Assembly: GCF_011752065.1 (NCBI RefSeq)
Contig: NZ_JAAIJY010000036.1
Coordinates: 1-32,613 of the forward strand
DNA length: 32,613 bases
Origin: Actinomyces sp. ZJ308
GTDB lineage: Bacteria; Actinomycetota; Actinomycetes; Actinomycetales; Actinomycetaceae
Direction of reading: 5' to 3'
The notes below the pieces were generated by a model, which was not told the origin of the DNA, did not search any database, and saw only the letters and a list, made by a program, of their open reading frames with translations. This document shows, piece by piece, positions 8,163 through 16,067 of the stretch. Numbering within the stretch: the first letter of the stretch is position 1; each line of letters opens with the position of its first letter. A program made the position numbers and the translations under genes.

Positions 8163-8828
8163 GTGAGGCTCATTCTCGTACGCCACGGTCGCACCGTCGC
8201 CAATGTCATGCAGGCACTCGACACCGCCTTCCCCGGAAACCCTCTGGACGACGTGGGCCGGCACGAGGCCGACGGGCTGCCGGCCCGACTGGAGGCGGCC
8301 GGCCTGCTCGAGGGGCTGGGGACCTTGTGGGTCTCCCCGATTCTGCGCGCCCGCCAGACCATCGCCCCTGTTGAGGCGGCCACCGGTCTGAGCGCCACCA
8401 TCGACTCAGGTCTGCGCGAGGTCCTGGCCTCGGACCTGGAGATGAGCACCGACGCGCGCTCGGTCGCCTGCTACGTGGACACCACCCGAGCCTGGATGGC
8501 TGGGCGCCCCGCCTGCCGGATTCCGGGCTCGCCGGAGGACGGCACCGACACCCTCCAGCGCTTCGACGACGCCGTCGGCAGGATCGCCAAGCAGACAGCG
8601 CAATCGGGTGGCTCAACGGCCCTGCTCGTCTCCCACGGCACCGTGCTGCGCCTGTGGACCTCCCTCAAGGCGGCGCCCGGAGGTGGTGTGGACCCGCTGT
8701 GGATCGCCGACCGTCCCATGCACAACACCGGGATCACCGTCGTCGACGGCGATCCCGGAGCCGGGTGGAGCCTGACCTCCTGGGACGACGGCGCCTGGGA
8801 CCAGCCCTCCGGGACCGCCGTCAGGTGA
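8163..8828 (+). CDS. Histidine phosphatase family protein (phosphoglycerate mutase-like)
   Basis: The protein belongs to the branch-1 histidine phosphatase superfamily. The N-terminal LVRHGRT motif places the phospho-accepting His at residue 8, and the second catalytic His is in VSHGT (His158). SPILRARQT supplies the conserved arginine region. At 221 residues it is the size of small broad-specificity phosphatases. The LxRHG(E/R)T family includes phosphoglycerate mutases, alpha-ribazole phosphatases and general sugar phosphatases, and the sequence does not decide the substrate. GTG start, 95 nt after glnE on the same strand, and convergent with the ABC transporter genes. No link to nitrogen control can be shown beyond position. 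Confidence 0.85.
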   Translation: MRLILVRHGRTVANVMQALDTAFPGNPLDDVGRHEADGLPARLEAAGLLEGLGTLWVSPILRARQTIAPVEAATGLSATIDSGLREVLASDLEMSTDARSVACYVDTTRAWMAGRPACRIPGSPEDGTDTLQRFDDAVGRIAKQTAQSGGSTALLVSHGTVLRLWTSLKAAPGGGVDPLWIADRPMHNTGITVVDGDPGAGWSLTSWDDGAWDQPSGTAVR

Positions 8829-8832
8829 CTGT

Positions 8833-8868
8833 GACCGGGGTGGCCCGGATCGCCGGGCCTCCCCGGTC
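8833..8868. terminator. Strong bidirectional hairpin
   Basis: Arms 8833-8848 and 8853-8868 pair over 16 positions with a single T-T mismatch around a 4-nt ATCG loop. The structure fills the gap between the phosphatase stop (8828) and the ABC ATPase stop (8869), so it can end transcription from both sides. Confidence 0.75.
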
Positions 8869-9669
8869 CTACAGGACCGAGGAGAGGAAGGCCCGGGTCC
8901 GCTCGGCCTGAGGGTTGTCCAGGACCTCGACGGGGTCTCCCGACTCGCAGATGACGCCGCCGTCCATGAAGACCAGCTGGTCGCCGACCTCGCGGGCGAA
9001 GCCCATCTCGTGGGTGACCACGACCATCGTCATTCCGGAGGCCGCCAGGTCCTTCATCACCTGCAGCACCTCACCGACCAGCTCGGGGTCCAGCGCGGAG
9101 GTCGGCTCATCGAAGAGCATGAGCTCGGGGTCCATCGCCAGTGCTCGGGCGATCGCCACCCTCTGCTGCTGACCTCCGGAGAGCTGGGAGGGGTAGTGGC
9201 CCAGTCGGTCTCCCAGCCCGACCCGCTCCAGCAGCTCGACGCCGCGCTCGCGGGCCTTGGCCTTGGGGGTCTTCCGGACCTGGACCGGCGCCTCCATGAC
9301 GTTCTCCAGAGCCGTCATGTGGGGGAAGAGGTTGAAGCGCTGGAAGACCATTCCGATCTTGGCGCGCTGCGCGGCGCGGGCCTTGTCCGACAGGGCGTGC
9401 AGCTCGGTGCGACCGCCGCGCTCGACCTCCCGCATGCCGATGAGCTCGCCGTCGACCTTGACCCGGCCGGCATCGATGGACTCCAGCTCGTTGATGCAGC
9501 GCAGCAGCGTCGACTTCCCCGAGCCCGACGGGCCGATGAGCACGGTGACCGAGCCCGGTGGGACGATGAGATCGATGCCGCGCAGCACGTGCAGCTCACC
9601 GAAGAACTTGTGCAGGCCACTGATCTCGACCTTCGGAGTATCGGCTGCGGCGTGAGTGGATGTGCTCAT
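8869..9669 (-). CDS. Polar amino acid ABC transporter, ATP-binding subunit
   Basis: This is the cytoplasmic ATPase that powers amino acid import (GlnQ/HisP/ArtP type). The 266 residues contain Walker [10 protein letters not shown] (46-54), a Q-loop at [10 protein letters not shown], the signature LSGGQQQR (163-170), Walker B LMLFDEP (183-189), the D-loop SALD, and the switch His220 in VVTHEMGF. The [12 protein letters not shown] segment is typical of the polar amino acid class. Its ATG overlaps the permease stop codon by 4 nt (ATGA), so the two are translationally coupled. It is last of a three-gene minus-strand operon (binding protein, permease, ATPase). Family knowledge gives glutamine, glutamate, arginine or histidine as candidate substrates; position among glutamine synthetase genes hints at glutamine or glutamate. 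Confidence 0.93.
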   Translation of the reverse strand: MSTSTHAAADTPKVEISGLHKFFGELHVLRGIDLIVPPGSVTVLIGPSGSGKSTLLRCINELESIDAGRVKVDGELIGMREVERGGRTELHALSDKARAAQRAKIGMVFQRFNLFPHMTALENVMEAPVQVRKTPKAKARERGVELLERVGLGDRLGHYPSQLSGGQQQRVAIARALAMDPELMLFDEPTSALDPELVGEVLQVMKDLAASGMTMVVVTHEMGFAREVGDQLVFMDGGVICESGDPVEVLDNPQAERTRAFLSSVL

Positions 9670-10631
9670 GGGGTGACCTCCAGGAAGGGATCGTCCTTGG
9701 TGGTGTGGGCGTTGAGGATGGCCTGCTGCCGGGCGGACAGCCCCCGGCCTGCGGAGGCGGAGGTCTTGTCGGAGTCGAAGCCCTTGCCGTAGTAGCGCTC
9801 GATGTAGTGCTGCCCCACCATGAGGATCGAGGTGATGATGATGTACCAGATGGCCGCCACGATGAGCAGCGGGATGATCTGGTAGGTCAGTGACGCGTAG
9901 GAGTTGGTGACGAAGGTCAGGTCCAGGGTGAAGGGAACCGCCAGCACCAGGGAGGTCGTCTTGAGCATGGAGATCGTCTCGTTTCCGGTGGGCGGCACGA
10001 TGACTCGCATCGCCTGAGGCAGGACGATCCGCCGGAGAATCTGCCCCTTGCTCATGCCCAGCGCGCCGGCGGCCTCACTCTGCCCCTTGTCCACCGAGTT
10101 CAGGCCCGAACGGACGATCTCGGACAGGTAGGCGCCCTCGTTGATGCCCAGTCCCAGAACCGCTGCGACGAAGGGCGTGAACACGGTTGTCGTCTTGAAG
10201 GTCAGCAGCTCGGGACCGAAGGGGATCCCCAGGCTCAGCTGCTGGTAGAGCGCGGAGAGCGCGCCCCAGAACACCAGCTGGGTGTAGATCGGGGTGCCAC
10301 GGAAGAACCACAGATAGGCCAGTGCCACCCAGCGCAGGACCGGGTTGGAGGACTGACGCAGGATCGCCGTCGTGACCGCCAGGACGATGCCGATGGCCAT
10401 GGCCATGAAGGTCAGCAGCAGCGTCCAGCCGACCGCCTTGACCACGTGGACCTCGCGCAGGAAGAACCAGACCGTGGACCAGTGGAACTTCTCGTTGGTG
10501 ACCAGCCCGTGGATGAGCATGGCACTCAGGACTGTGACGATCGCGGCGCTGATCCAGGTTCCCGGGCGGGGGACCGGCTTGGGGTTGTTGAGGACGACTT
10601 TCTCGTCGTCGGAGGCGGGTGAGGCGGTCAC
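9666..10631 (-). CDS. Polar amino acid ABC transporter, permease subunit
   Basis: A membrane permease of the HisMQ/GlnP class. Several hydrophobic helices are visible, for example near residues 28-45, 65-88, 98-125 and 155-180. The EAA loop that contacts the ATPase reads [20 protein letters not shown], followed by [16 protein letters not shown], a hallmark of this class. At 321 residues it is longer than many HisM proteins (about 220-250). The extra length is an N-terminal cytoplasmic stretch and a roughly 40-residue C-terminal tail. GTG start, 3 nt after the binding-protein stop. Only one permease gene is present, so the channel is probably a homodimer. Confidence 0.92.
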   Translation of the reverse strand: MTASPASDDEKVVLNNPKPVPRPGTWISAAIVTVLSAMLIHGLVTNEKFHWSTVWFFLREVHVVKAVGWTLLLTFMAMAIGIVLAVTTAILRQSSNPVLRWVALAYLWFFRGTPIYTQLVFWGALSALYQQLSLGIPFGPELLTFKTTTVFTPFVAAVLGLGINEGAYLSEIVRSGLNSVDKGQSEAAGALGMSKGQILRRIVLPQAMRVIVPPTGNETISMLKTTSLVLAVPFTLDLTFVTNSYASLTYQIIPLLIVAAIWYIIITSILMVGQHYIERYYGKGFDSDKTSASAGRGLSARQQAILNAHTTKDDPFLEVTP

Positions 10632-10634
10632 GGC

Positions 10635-11555
10635 TCACTCCTTCACTGCGGGGTTGAGTTCTGCGGTGGTCAGGGCGGCGTCCTTCACGCCCCAGTTGTC
10701 CAGGATCTTCTGCCAGATGCCCTGGTCCATGAGGTACTGGATGGCGGCCTGGATCGCGGTGGTGAACTGCGGGTCCGCCTTGGAGGTCACCACCCCCTGG
10801 GGGGAGGCGTCCTCGACCTCGCCCAGGGTGACGATCTGGCCGTCGGTCAGCTCGACGGCGTAGCCGGCAACGGTGGAGTCGGAGTAGGTGGCGTCGATAG
10901 TGCCGCCGACCAGGCCGGTAGTGGCCTCGGACTGCTTGGAGTAGGAACGCACTGAGAGCGTGTCCTTGCCCGCGTTCGCGCAGTCGTCGGCGGCCTTGCG
11001 CATGGCGGTCTCCTGATCCGTTCCGACCTGGACGCCGATGGTCCGTCCGCACAGCTTGAGGTGGTCGGAGGTATCGACCTCCTTGGGATTGCCGGCCTGG
11101 ACGTTGAAGCGTGATCCCACATTGACGTAGGCCGTCATATCGACCTCGGCGGTCCGCTCGGGCGTGACGGTGAAGGAGGAGATGCCGGCGTCGTACTTCG
11201 ACCCGATCGAGGCGATGATGGAGTCGAACTCGGCGGTGTGCACCGTGCCCTTGACACCCAGGACGGCTGCGATCGCGTTGGTGAGGTCGACGTCATAGCC
11301 CACGGCCTTGCCCGAGGGGTCGAGGAACTCGGCCGGTGCGTAGTCCGTGGATGCCGCTACGTCCAGGACGCCGTCATCAAGGGCCCCCTGGGGGAGCTTG
11401 GCGATGATGTCGGGCTGGGCCTGGATCGAGGAGGTGTCGTAGGAGTGGATCTGCGAGCTCCGGTTCGCGTTCCAGTCGGCGGCGTTGGTGCAGCCGCTCA
11501 GGGCCAGGCAGGCGGTGGCCGCCAGAGCGAGGGTGGCGTGTTGGCGGATCCTCAT
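10635..11555 (-). CDS. Amino acid ABC transporter substrate-binding lipoprotein
   Basis: An extracellular solute-binding protein (family 3) that captures an amino acid for the adjacent permease. The ATG at 11555 gives MRIRQHATLALAATACLALSGC, a lipoprotein signal with lipobox LSGC and acylated Cys22; a longer in-frame start would bury this signal. The mature 285 residues show the family motifs LDVAASTDYAPAEFLDPSGKAVGYDVDL and GRTIGVQVGT. SDSTVAGY and the C-terminal ILDNWGV fit a type II periplasmic-binding fold. It is first of the operon and has an AGAGGA ribosome site. The ligand cannot be read from sequence with confidence. Confidence 0.92.
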   Translation of the reverse strand: MRIRQHATLALAATACLALSGCTNAADWNANRSSQIHSYDTSSIQAQPDIIAKLPQGALDDGVLDVAASTDYAPAEFLDPSGKAVGYDVDLTNAIAAVLGVKGTVHTAEFDSIIASIGSKYDAGISSFTVTPERTAEVDMTAYVNVGSRFNVQAGNPKEVDTSDHLKLCGRTIGVQVGTDQETAMRKAADDCANAGKDTLSVRSYSKQSEATTGLVGGTIDATYSDSTVAGYAVELTDGQIVTLGEVEDASPQGVVTSKADPQFTTAIQAAIQYLMDQGIWQKILDNWGVKDAALTTAELNPAVKE

Positions 11556-11593
11556 CGTGGGTCGTCCTCTTCGGAGTGGATCAAGACGGAGAA

Positions 11594-11624
11594 AGAATAT
11601 CCGCAATGCAGCATAGGTATGCAA
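11594..11624 (-). promoter_or_regulatory. Predicted promoter of the ABC transporter operon
   Basis: On the minus strand TTGCAT (11619-11624) is followed by TATTCT (11594-11599) after 19 nt. A second -10-like TATGCT overlaps at 11610-11615. The region is AT-rich compared with its surroundings and leaves a leader of about 35-40 nt before the lipoprotein ATG. Confidence 0.4.
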
Positions 11625-11648
11625 TCGTCGATCGTGGCGTTCGGCACG

Positions 11649-11692
11649 ACGTCGGCCCTGAGCCTCGTGCTCGGGAGGCTCAGGGCCGACGT
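11649..11692 (-). terminator. Terminator hairpin after glnA1
   Basis: Arms 11649-11666 and 11675-11692 form a perfect 18-bp stem with an 8-nt loop. It starts 19 nt after the glnA1 stop and separates glnA1 from the ABC transporter promoter on the same strand. No U-run follows. Confidence 0.8.
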
Positions 11693-11710
11693 CTGAGCTG
11701 CGTCAACGAC

Positions 11711-13135
11711 TCACAGGTCGTAGTAGAGCTGGAACTCGTAGGGGTGGGGGCGCAGCCTGAGCGGCTCGATCTCGTTGGTCCGCTTGTACTCGATCCAGGT
11801 CTCGATGAGGTCGGGGGTGAAGACGTCCCCCTCGGTGAGGAAGTCGTGGTCCTCCTCCAGTGCCTCCAGGGCCTGGTCCAGGCTGTCGGGGAGCTTGTCG
11901 ATGTCGAAGTACTCCTCGGGTGCGAGCTCGTAGAGGTCCTTGTCGATGGGCTCGCGAGGTTCGATCCGGTTGCGGATGCCGTCGATACCGGCCATGAGGA
12001 CGGCGGCGAAGCACAGATAGGGGTTGGACGAGGGGTCCGGCACCCGGTACTCCACCCGCTTGGCCTTGGGGGAGGAGCCCGTGACCGGGATCCTGATGCA
12101 GGCCGAGCGGTTGCGGGCCGAGTAGACCAGGTTGACCGGCGCCTCGAAGCCGGGAACCAGTCGGTGGAAGGAGTTCACCGACGGGTTGGTGAAGGCCAGC
12201 AGCGCCGGGGCGTGGGCGAGGATGCCGCCGATGTACCAGCGGGCCAGGTCGGAGAGCTGACCGTAGCCCCGCTCGTCGAAGAACAGCGGCTTGCCGTCCT
12301 TCCACAGCGAGTGGTGGGTGTGCATGCCCGATCCGTTGTCGCCGAAGATCGGCTTGGGCATGAAGGTGGCCGTCTTGCCGTTGCGCCAGGCCTCGTTCTT
12401 GATGATGTACTTGAACTTCATCATGTCGTCACCGGCGGCGAGCAGGGAGGAGAAGCGGTAGTTGATCTCCTGCTGTCCGGCGGTGCCGACCTCGTGGTGG
12501 GCCCTCTCGATCTCCAGTCCGGAGGTCAGACAGGTGCGGACCATACGATCGCGGATGTCGGCCATCTGGTCATTGGGGGAGACGGGGAAGTAACCGCCCT
12601 TGAAGGCGGTCTTGTAGCCCTTGTTTCCGCCCTCCTCCTCGCGGCCGGTGTTCCAGGCGGCCTCGGCGGAGTCGATGGCGTAGAAGGACTCGGCCGGCGA
12701 GGACTCGTAGCGCACAGAGTCGAAGAGGTAGAACTCGGCCTCCGCACCGATGTAGCAGGTGTCAGCAATCCCGGTGGAGCGCAGGTAGTCCTCGGCCTTG
12801 GCGGCGATCGATCGGGGGTCGCGCGAGTAGACCTCGTCGGTGAAGGGATCCACGATCGAGAAGTTGACCACCAGCGTCTTCTCCTTGCGGAAGGGATCGA
12901 GGAATGCCGTGGTGACATCCGGGACCAGCTTCATGTCCGACTCGTGAATAGCGGTGAAGCCGCGGATCGAGGACCCGTCGAACATGAGACCGTCGGTCAG
13001 GGCCTCGTCCTTGAATGCGGCCACGGGAATGGTGAAGTGCTGCATGACGCCGGGTAGGTCGCAGAACCGCACATCGACCAGCGCGACATTCTCCTTCTCG
13101 ATGAACGTCAGTGCCTCGGATGCGTCCTTGAACAT
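11711..13135 (-). CDS. glnA1: Glutamine synthetase type I, adenylylatable (main GS)
   Basis: This is the main ammonia-assimilating glutamine synthetase, a cytosolic dodecamer. At 474 residues it has GSI-beta length. Motifs include [52 protein letters not shown] and [29 protein letters not shown] holds Tyr402, equivalent to the adenylylated Tyr397 of the E. coli enzyme, so GlnE from this same window can act on it. The ATG at 13135 is preceded by GGAGGA at good spacing, and the mature start [12 protein letters not shown] matches the family; a further in-frame upstream ATG adds 21 unsupported residues. Upstream lie a TATAGT -10 box and an array resembling GlnR boxes, suggesting nitrogen control. 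Confidence 0.96.
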   Translation of the reverse strand: MFKDASEALTFIEKENVALVDVRFCDLPGVMQHFTIPVAAFKDEALTDGLMFDGSSIRGFTAIHESDMKLVPDVTTAFLDPFRKEKTLVVNFSIVDPFTDEVYSRDPRSIAAKAEDYLRSTGIADTCYIGAEAEFYLFDSVRYESSPAESFYAIDSAEAAWNTGREEEGGNKGYKTAFKGGYFPVSPNDQMADIRDRMVRTCLTSGLEIERAHHEVGTAGQQEINYRFSSLLAAGDDMMKFKYIIKNEAWRNGKTATFMPKPIFGDNGSGMHTHHSLWKDGKPLFFDERGYGQLSDLARWYIGGILAHAPALLAFTNPSVNSFHRLVPGFEAPVNLVYSARNRSACIRIPVTGSSPKAKRVEYRVPDPSSNPYLCFAAVLMAGIDGIRNRIEPREPIDKDLYELAPEEYFDIDKLPDSLDQALEALEEDHDFLTEGDVFTPDLIETWIEYKRTNEIEPLRLRPHPYEFQLYYDL

Positions 13136-13197
13136 ATCTCCTCCAGATGGGAACGGCGCACATACTCCACACGTATGCACTGCGGCTGACATCGGCA

Positions 13198-13252
13198 ACT
13201 ATATTGACCCGCCCGTGACAAAGGAATGGCGTCAGTGTTGCCTGGGTGTTTC
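13198..13252 (-). promoter_or_regulatory. glnA1 promoter with GlnR-box-like array (predicted)
   Basis: A TATAGT -10 box lies at 13198-13203 (minus) about 65 bp before the glnA1 ATG, without a good -35. Directly upstream, four 5-mers recur at exact 11-bp steps on the plus strand: GTGAC (13215), ATGGC (13226), GTTGC (13237), GTTTC (13248). Read on the minus strand this is GAAAC-n6-GCAAC-n6-GCCAT-n6-GTCAC. The first, second and last units resemble the GTnAC/GaAAC half-sites of actinobacterial GlnR. The GlnR assignment is inference; no glnR is in the window. Confidence 0.35.
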
Positions 13253-13306
13253 GGCCATAATTCTCACGGATACGTGTGTCGTGGGCTGGCCGTGCGGTGG
13301 ATCTGC

Positions 13307-13339
13307 GGGGGTGGTGGGGGAGGTGGAGGGGCCGAGGGG
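13307..13339 (+). other. G-quadruplex-capable tract upstream of glnA1
   Basis: Four G-runs of 5, 5, 4 and 4 bases are separated by loops of 4, 7 and 4 bases on the plus strand. The tract lies between the DUF4191 stop codon and the glnA1 regulatory region. Genes on both sides are on the minus strand, so the G-rich strand is the template strand. Confidence 0.5.
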
Positions 13340-13340
13340 A

Positions 13341-14060
13341 TCAGCGGCCGCGCATTGCGCGACGGTCCGGACGTACCCGGTTGGGGTCGATGTGCTTGGG
13401 GATGGGCAGGTTCTTGCCGGCCAGGGATGTCAGACGCTTCGAGACCTGGGTGATCTCGCTGTCCGTGAGCGACGTCGGCTTGGTCGGCAGTCGTCGCAGT
13501 GTCTTCGACAGGTCCGTCAGGCGGATCTGACCGGCATCGGTACCCACCTGAAGGGTGTGGATGGGAACGGTTGACAGCAGCCGGTGGACCTTGCGCTCCT
13601 CCTCGGCGAGCATGCGACGGACCCGGGTATCGGGTCCCTCGGCGATGAGCACAACGCCGGGCCGTCCCACCAGCCGCCACACGAGGTCCTGGTTCTTGTT
13701 GAAGGCCACGGGCTCGGGCTCCACGTACCAGCCTCGGCCGATCTGGTCGAGGACGGCCTTGGTCGCCCCAGGCATCCCCTCGATCTGGGCGTAGGAGGCG
13801 CGGCGCACAGTCAGGGACAGGATGATCATGTCGACCATGAGCGCCATGAGGATGCTCAGGAACAACCAGTACCACAGGGACATCCCGCTGGCGAAGGACA
13901 CGGCCACGCCCACGGCGAGGCACGCGGCTGAGGCCGCCAGCATGGCCCACCCGATCCACGGGTAGCTGCGCCGCGAGATCGTGTAGGAGTCCTTGATGTT
14001 CTGAAGGTACTGGGCCAGCCGGCGCTTCTTCCTCGGCTGGGGGGACTGGGCACTACTCAC
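13341..14060 (-). CDS. DUF4191 family membrane protein
   Basis: The protein belongs to the actinobacterial DUF4191 family, whose members usually sit next to lipA and glnA1 as here; the function is unknown. With the GTG at 14060 it has 239 residues: a basic N-terminus (PRKKRRLAQYLQNI), two adjacent membrane helices at about 35-57 and 61-85, then a soluble C-terminal domain with the motifs RGWYVEPEPVAFNKNQDLVWR and GRPGVVLIAEGP. The GTG start is chosen because a TATTGT -10 box ends 6 nt before it; an ATG 36 nt further upstream would give an atypical MCQRTDVVYC extension. It is transcribed in the same direction as lipA and glnA1. Confidence 0.85.
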   Translation of the reverse strand: MSSAQSPQPRKKRRLAQYLQNIKDSYTISRRSYPWIGWAMLAASAACLAVGVAVSFASGMSLWYWLFLSILMALMVDMIILSLTVRRASYAQIEGMPGATKAVLDQIGRGWYVEPEPVAFNKNQDLVWRLVGRPGVVLIAEGPDTRVRRMLAEEERKVHRLLSTVPIHTLQVGTDAGQIRLTDLSKTLRRLPTKPTSLTDSEITQVSKRLTSLAGKNLPIPKHIDPNRVRPDRRAMRGR

Positions 14061-14066
14061 GGGCAC

Positions 14067-14072
14067 ACAATA
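14067..14072 (-). promoter_or_regulatory. -10 box for the leaderless DUF4191 gene
   Basis: TATTGT on the minus strand ends 6 nt before the GTG at 14060. A weak -35 (TGTGCC) can be placed 17 nt upstream. No ribosome site precedes the start. Confidence 0.4.
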
Positions 14073-14160
14073 GACGACGTCGGTGCGCTGGCACACACGG
14101 TCTCGCCGTCAGCGTGGCCGGCCTGCGCACACGGATAAGTCGGAAATCGATGCTTCGCAG

Positions 14161-15192
14161 TCAGCAGGCGGCGGCCAGGTGGGGGTGAGTCCCCAGCAGG
14201 GCCGACGCCTCCTGACGAGCGGTTGCGGGCTCGGCGAGCTGGGCCAGGCGCTCGGGGATGGGCCAGCCGCGCTTGACCATGGCCCGCCCCCACAGCATCC
14301 CCGCACGGTAGGAGGAGCGCACCATCGGGCCGCTCATGACGGCGGCGAATCCGATCTCCTCGGCCAGCCGGCTCAGCTCCACGAACTCCTGGGGCTTGAC
14401 CCAGCGGTCAACGGGGTGGTGCAGCTTGGAGGGCCGCAGGTACTGGGTGACGGTGAGGATGTCGCAGCGGGCCTCGACCAGGGCCGTCATCGCCGCCTCG
14501 ATCTCGTCACGGGTCTCGCCCATCCCCAGGATGAGGTTGGACTTGGTGACCAGTCCGGCCTCCGAGGCCGCAGTGATGACGTCGAGGCTGCCCTCGTAGG
14601 AGAAGGCCGGCCGGATCCGCTTGAAGATGCGCGGGACGGTCTCCAGGTTGTGCCCGAGGACCTCGGGGCGTGAGGAGAAGACGTCCTTAAGCGCATCCGG
14701 ATTTCCCCTGAAGTCGGGGATGAGCAGCTCGACCCCGGTGCCCGGCGAGAGCTCGTGCACCTGCCGGGCGGTCTCGGCGTAGAGCCAGGCTCCGCCATCG
14801 GGGCGGTCGTCACGGGCCACCCCGGTGACCGTGGCGTAGCGAAGGTCCATCTCCATGATGGATACCGCCACGCGCCGGGGCTCATCGACGTCGTACTCGG
14901 TGGGACGGCCGGTGGCGATATCGCAGAAGTCGCATCGTCGGGTGCACATCTCGCCACCCACCAGGAAGGTGGCCTCACGGTCGTTCCAGCACTCGTAGAT
15001 GTTGGGGCAGTTGGCCTCGGCGCACACCGTGTGCAGGCTCTTCTCCCGCACCAGGCCACGGACCTCCTGGTAGGTGTCGGAGACGACGGCACGGGTGCGC
15101 AGCCAGTCGGGCTTGGACTCGATGGGTGTCTGGGCGTTGCGCGCCTCGACCCGCAGGAGCTTTCGCCCCTCGGGGGCCACGGTGGTGCTCAC
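14161..15192 (-). CDS. lipA: Lipoyl synthase
   Basis: LipA is a radical SAM enzyme that inserts two sulfur atoms into protein-bound octanoyl groups to make lipoyl groups. Both iron-sulfur sites are intact: the auxiliary cluster motif [12 protein letters not shown] (Cys57, Cys62, Cys68) and the radical SAM motif CTRRCDFC (Cys83, Cys87, Cys90). The conserved serine that ligates the auxiliary cluster is in VRSSYRAG near the C-terminus. The 343 residues are normal length. GTG start with GGAGAGG upstream. It follows lipB on the same strand after 92 nt. Its product is needed by the E2 protein at 23942-25678. Confidence 0.97.
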   Translation of the reverse strand: MSTTVAPEGRKLLRVEARNAQTPIESKPDWLRTRAVVSDTYQEVRGLVREKSLHTVCAEANCPNIYECWNDREATFLVGGEMCTRRCDFCDIATGRPTEYDVDEPRRVAVSIMEMDLRYATVTGVARDDRPDGGAWLYAETARQVHELSPGTGVELLIPDFRGNPDALKDVFSSRPEVLGHNLETVPRIFKRIRPAFSYEGSLDVITAASEAGLVTKSNLILGMGETRDEIEAAMTALVEARCDILTVTQYLRPSKLHHPVDRWVKPQEFVELSRLAEEIGFAAVMSGPMVRSSYRAGMLWGRAMVKRGWPIPERLAQLAEPATARQEASALLGTHPHLAAAC

Positions 15193-15284
15193 GTCTACCT
15201 CTCCTCGCCGACGACGATTCCACAGGAAGTCTAGTACTCTCCCGAGGAGTTATAGGACCTCAGGCCTAGACGCGGAGCCCGTTG

Positions 15285-15983
15285 TTACGTGGCGTCTGCC
15301 ACCAACGGCGTCAGGTGGGTCTCCAAGGCCGTCACCAGGGCGTTCGCGGGAGCGGTGGTAGGCAGGTGCTGGCCGGTCTCCGCGCTCAAGGAGGTCACTC
15401 CGGCATCGTCGATCCCGCAGGGGATGATCCTCTCCAGGGAGAAGGCGTCCAGGTCGGGGTCCACGTTGAGGCCGATTCCGTGCATGGTCACTCCCCGGGC
15501 GACCCGCACCCCCAGGGCGCAGATCTTGCGCTCGACGCCTCGGAGCTCGGCCCTGCCCGCATCCTCGGGGTCGGCCGGAACCCAGACCCCGGAGCGGCCC
15601 TCGACCCGAGTCGTCCCCAGGCCGTAGAGGGCACACAGGTCGATGACGGCGGCCTCCAGCGCGCGCACGTAGCGGATGACGTCGATGGGCTGGGCCAGGC
15701 GCAGGATGGGGTAGACGGTCAGCTGGCCCGGCCCGTGCCAGGTGGTCTTCCCACCGCGGTCCACGTCGACCACGGGAACGTGACCGGGCTCGACGACGTC
15801 GCCGTCGGGCCGCTCCCAGGAGTGGGTGCGCCTGCCAACCGTGTAGACCGGCTCATGCTCCACCAGCAGCAGCGTGCTGGGCCGCCGGCCCGAGACGACC
15901 TCGGCATGAACCGCTCGTTGCTGCTGCCAGCCCTCGTGGAAGGGGATGAGCCGGGAGCCGAGCTCCAGATCCTGACGCAGCAC
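15285..15983 (-). CDS. lipB: Lipoyl(octanoyl) transferase
   Basis: LipB moves octanoate from acyl carrier protein to the lipoyl domains of 2-oxoacid dehydrogenases, the step before LipA. The signature [13 protein letters not shown] (76-88) and the catalytic pair, Lys153 in [11 protein letters not shown] and Cys189 in IIPCGI, are all present. Length (232 residues) is normal. The GTG start at 15983 has no ribosome site but follows a TAGACT -10 box by 6 nt, pointing to a leaderless transcript. lipB precedes lipA, so the two probably form an operon. Confidence 0.97.
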   Translation of the reverse strand: MLRQDLELGSRLIPFHEGWQQQRAVHAEVVSGRRPSTLLLVEHEPVYTVGRRTHSWERPDGDVVEPGHVPVVDVDRGGKTTWHGPGQLTVYPILRLAQPIDVIRYVRALEAAVIDLCALYGLGTTRVEGRSGVWVPADPEDAGRAELRGVERKICALGVRVARGVTMHGIGLNVDPDLDAFSLERIIPCGIDDAGVTSLSAETGQHLPTTAPANALVTALETHLTPLVADAT

Positions 15984-15989
15984 GGGTGC

Positions 15990-15995
15990 AGTCTA
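15990..15995 (-). promoter_or_regulatory. -10 box for leaderless lipB
   Basis: TAGACT on the minus strand, followed by 6 nt and the lipB GTG. The -35 is not clear. Confidence 0.45.
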
Positions 15996-16067
15996 CGTGA
16001 CCACAACCGGCGCCAGAGCCGGAGTTATCCACAGGCCGGCAGGGCGTTCTGGTCATCAGAGGGCGGC

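Noticed and set aside
13155..13185. CATAC...GTATG inverted repeat before glnA1 as an operator
   Set aside because: The arms are only 5 bp with a 7-nt gap; chance occurrence is likely.
15282..16067. Upstream extension of the kinase-like reading frame over lipB
   Set aside because: The extension lies antisense to lipB and lacks family features; kinase homology begins well after 16068.
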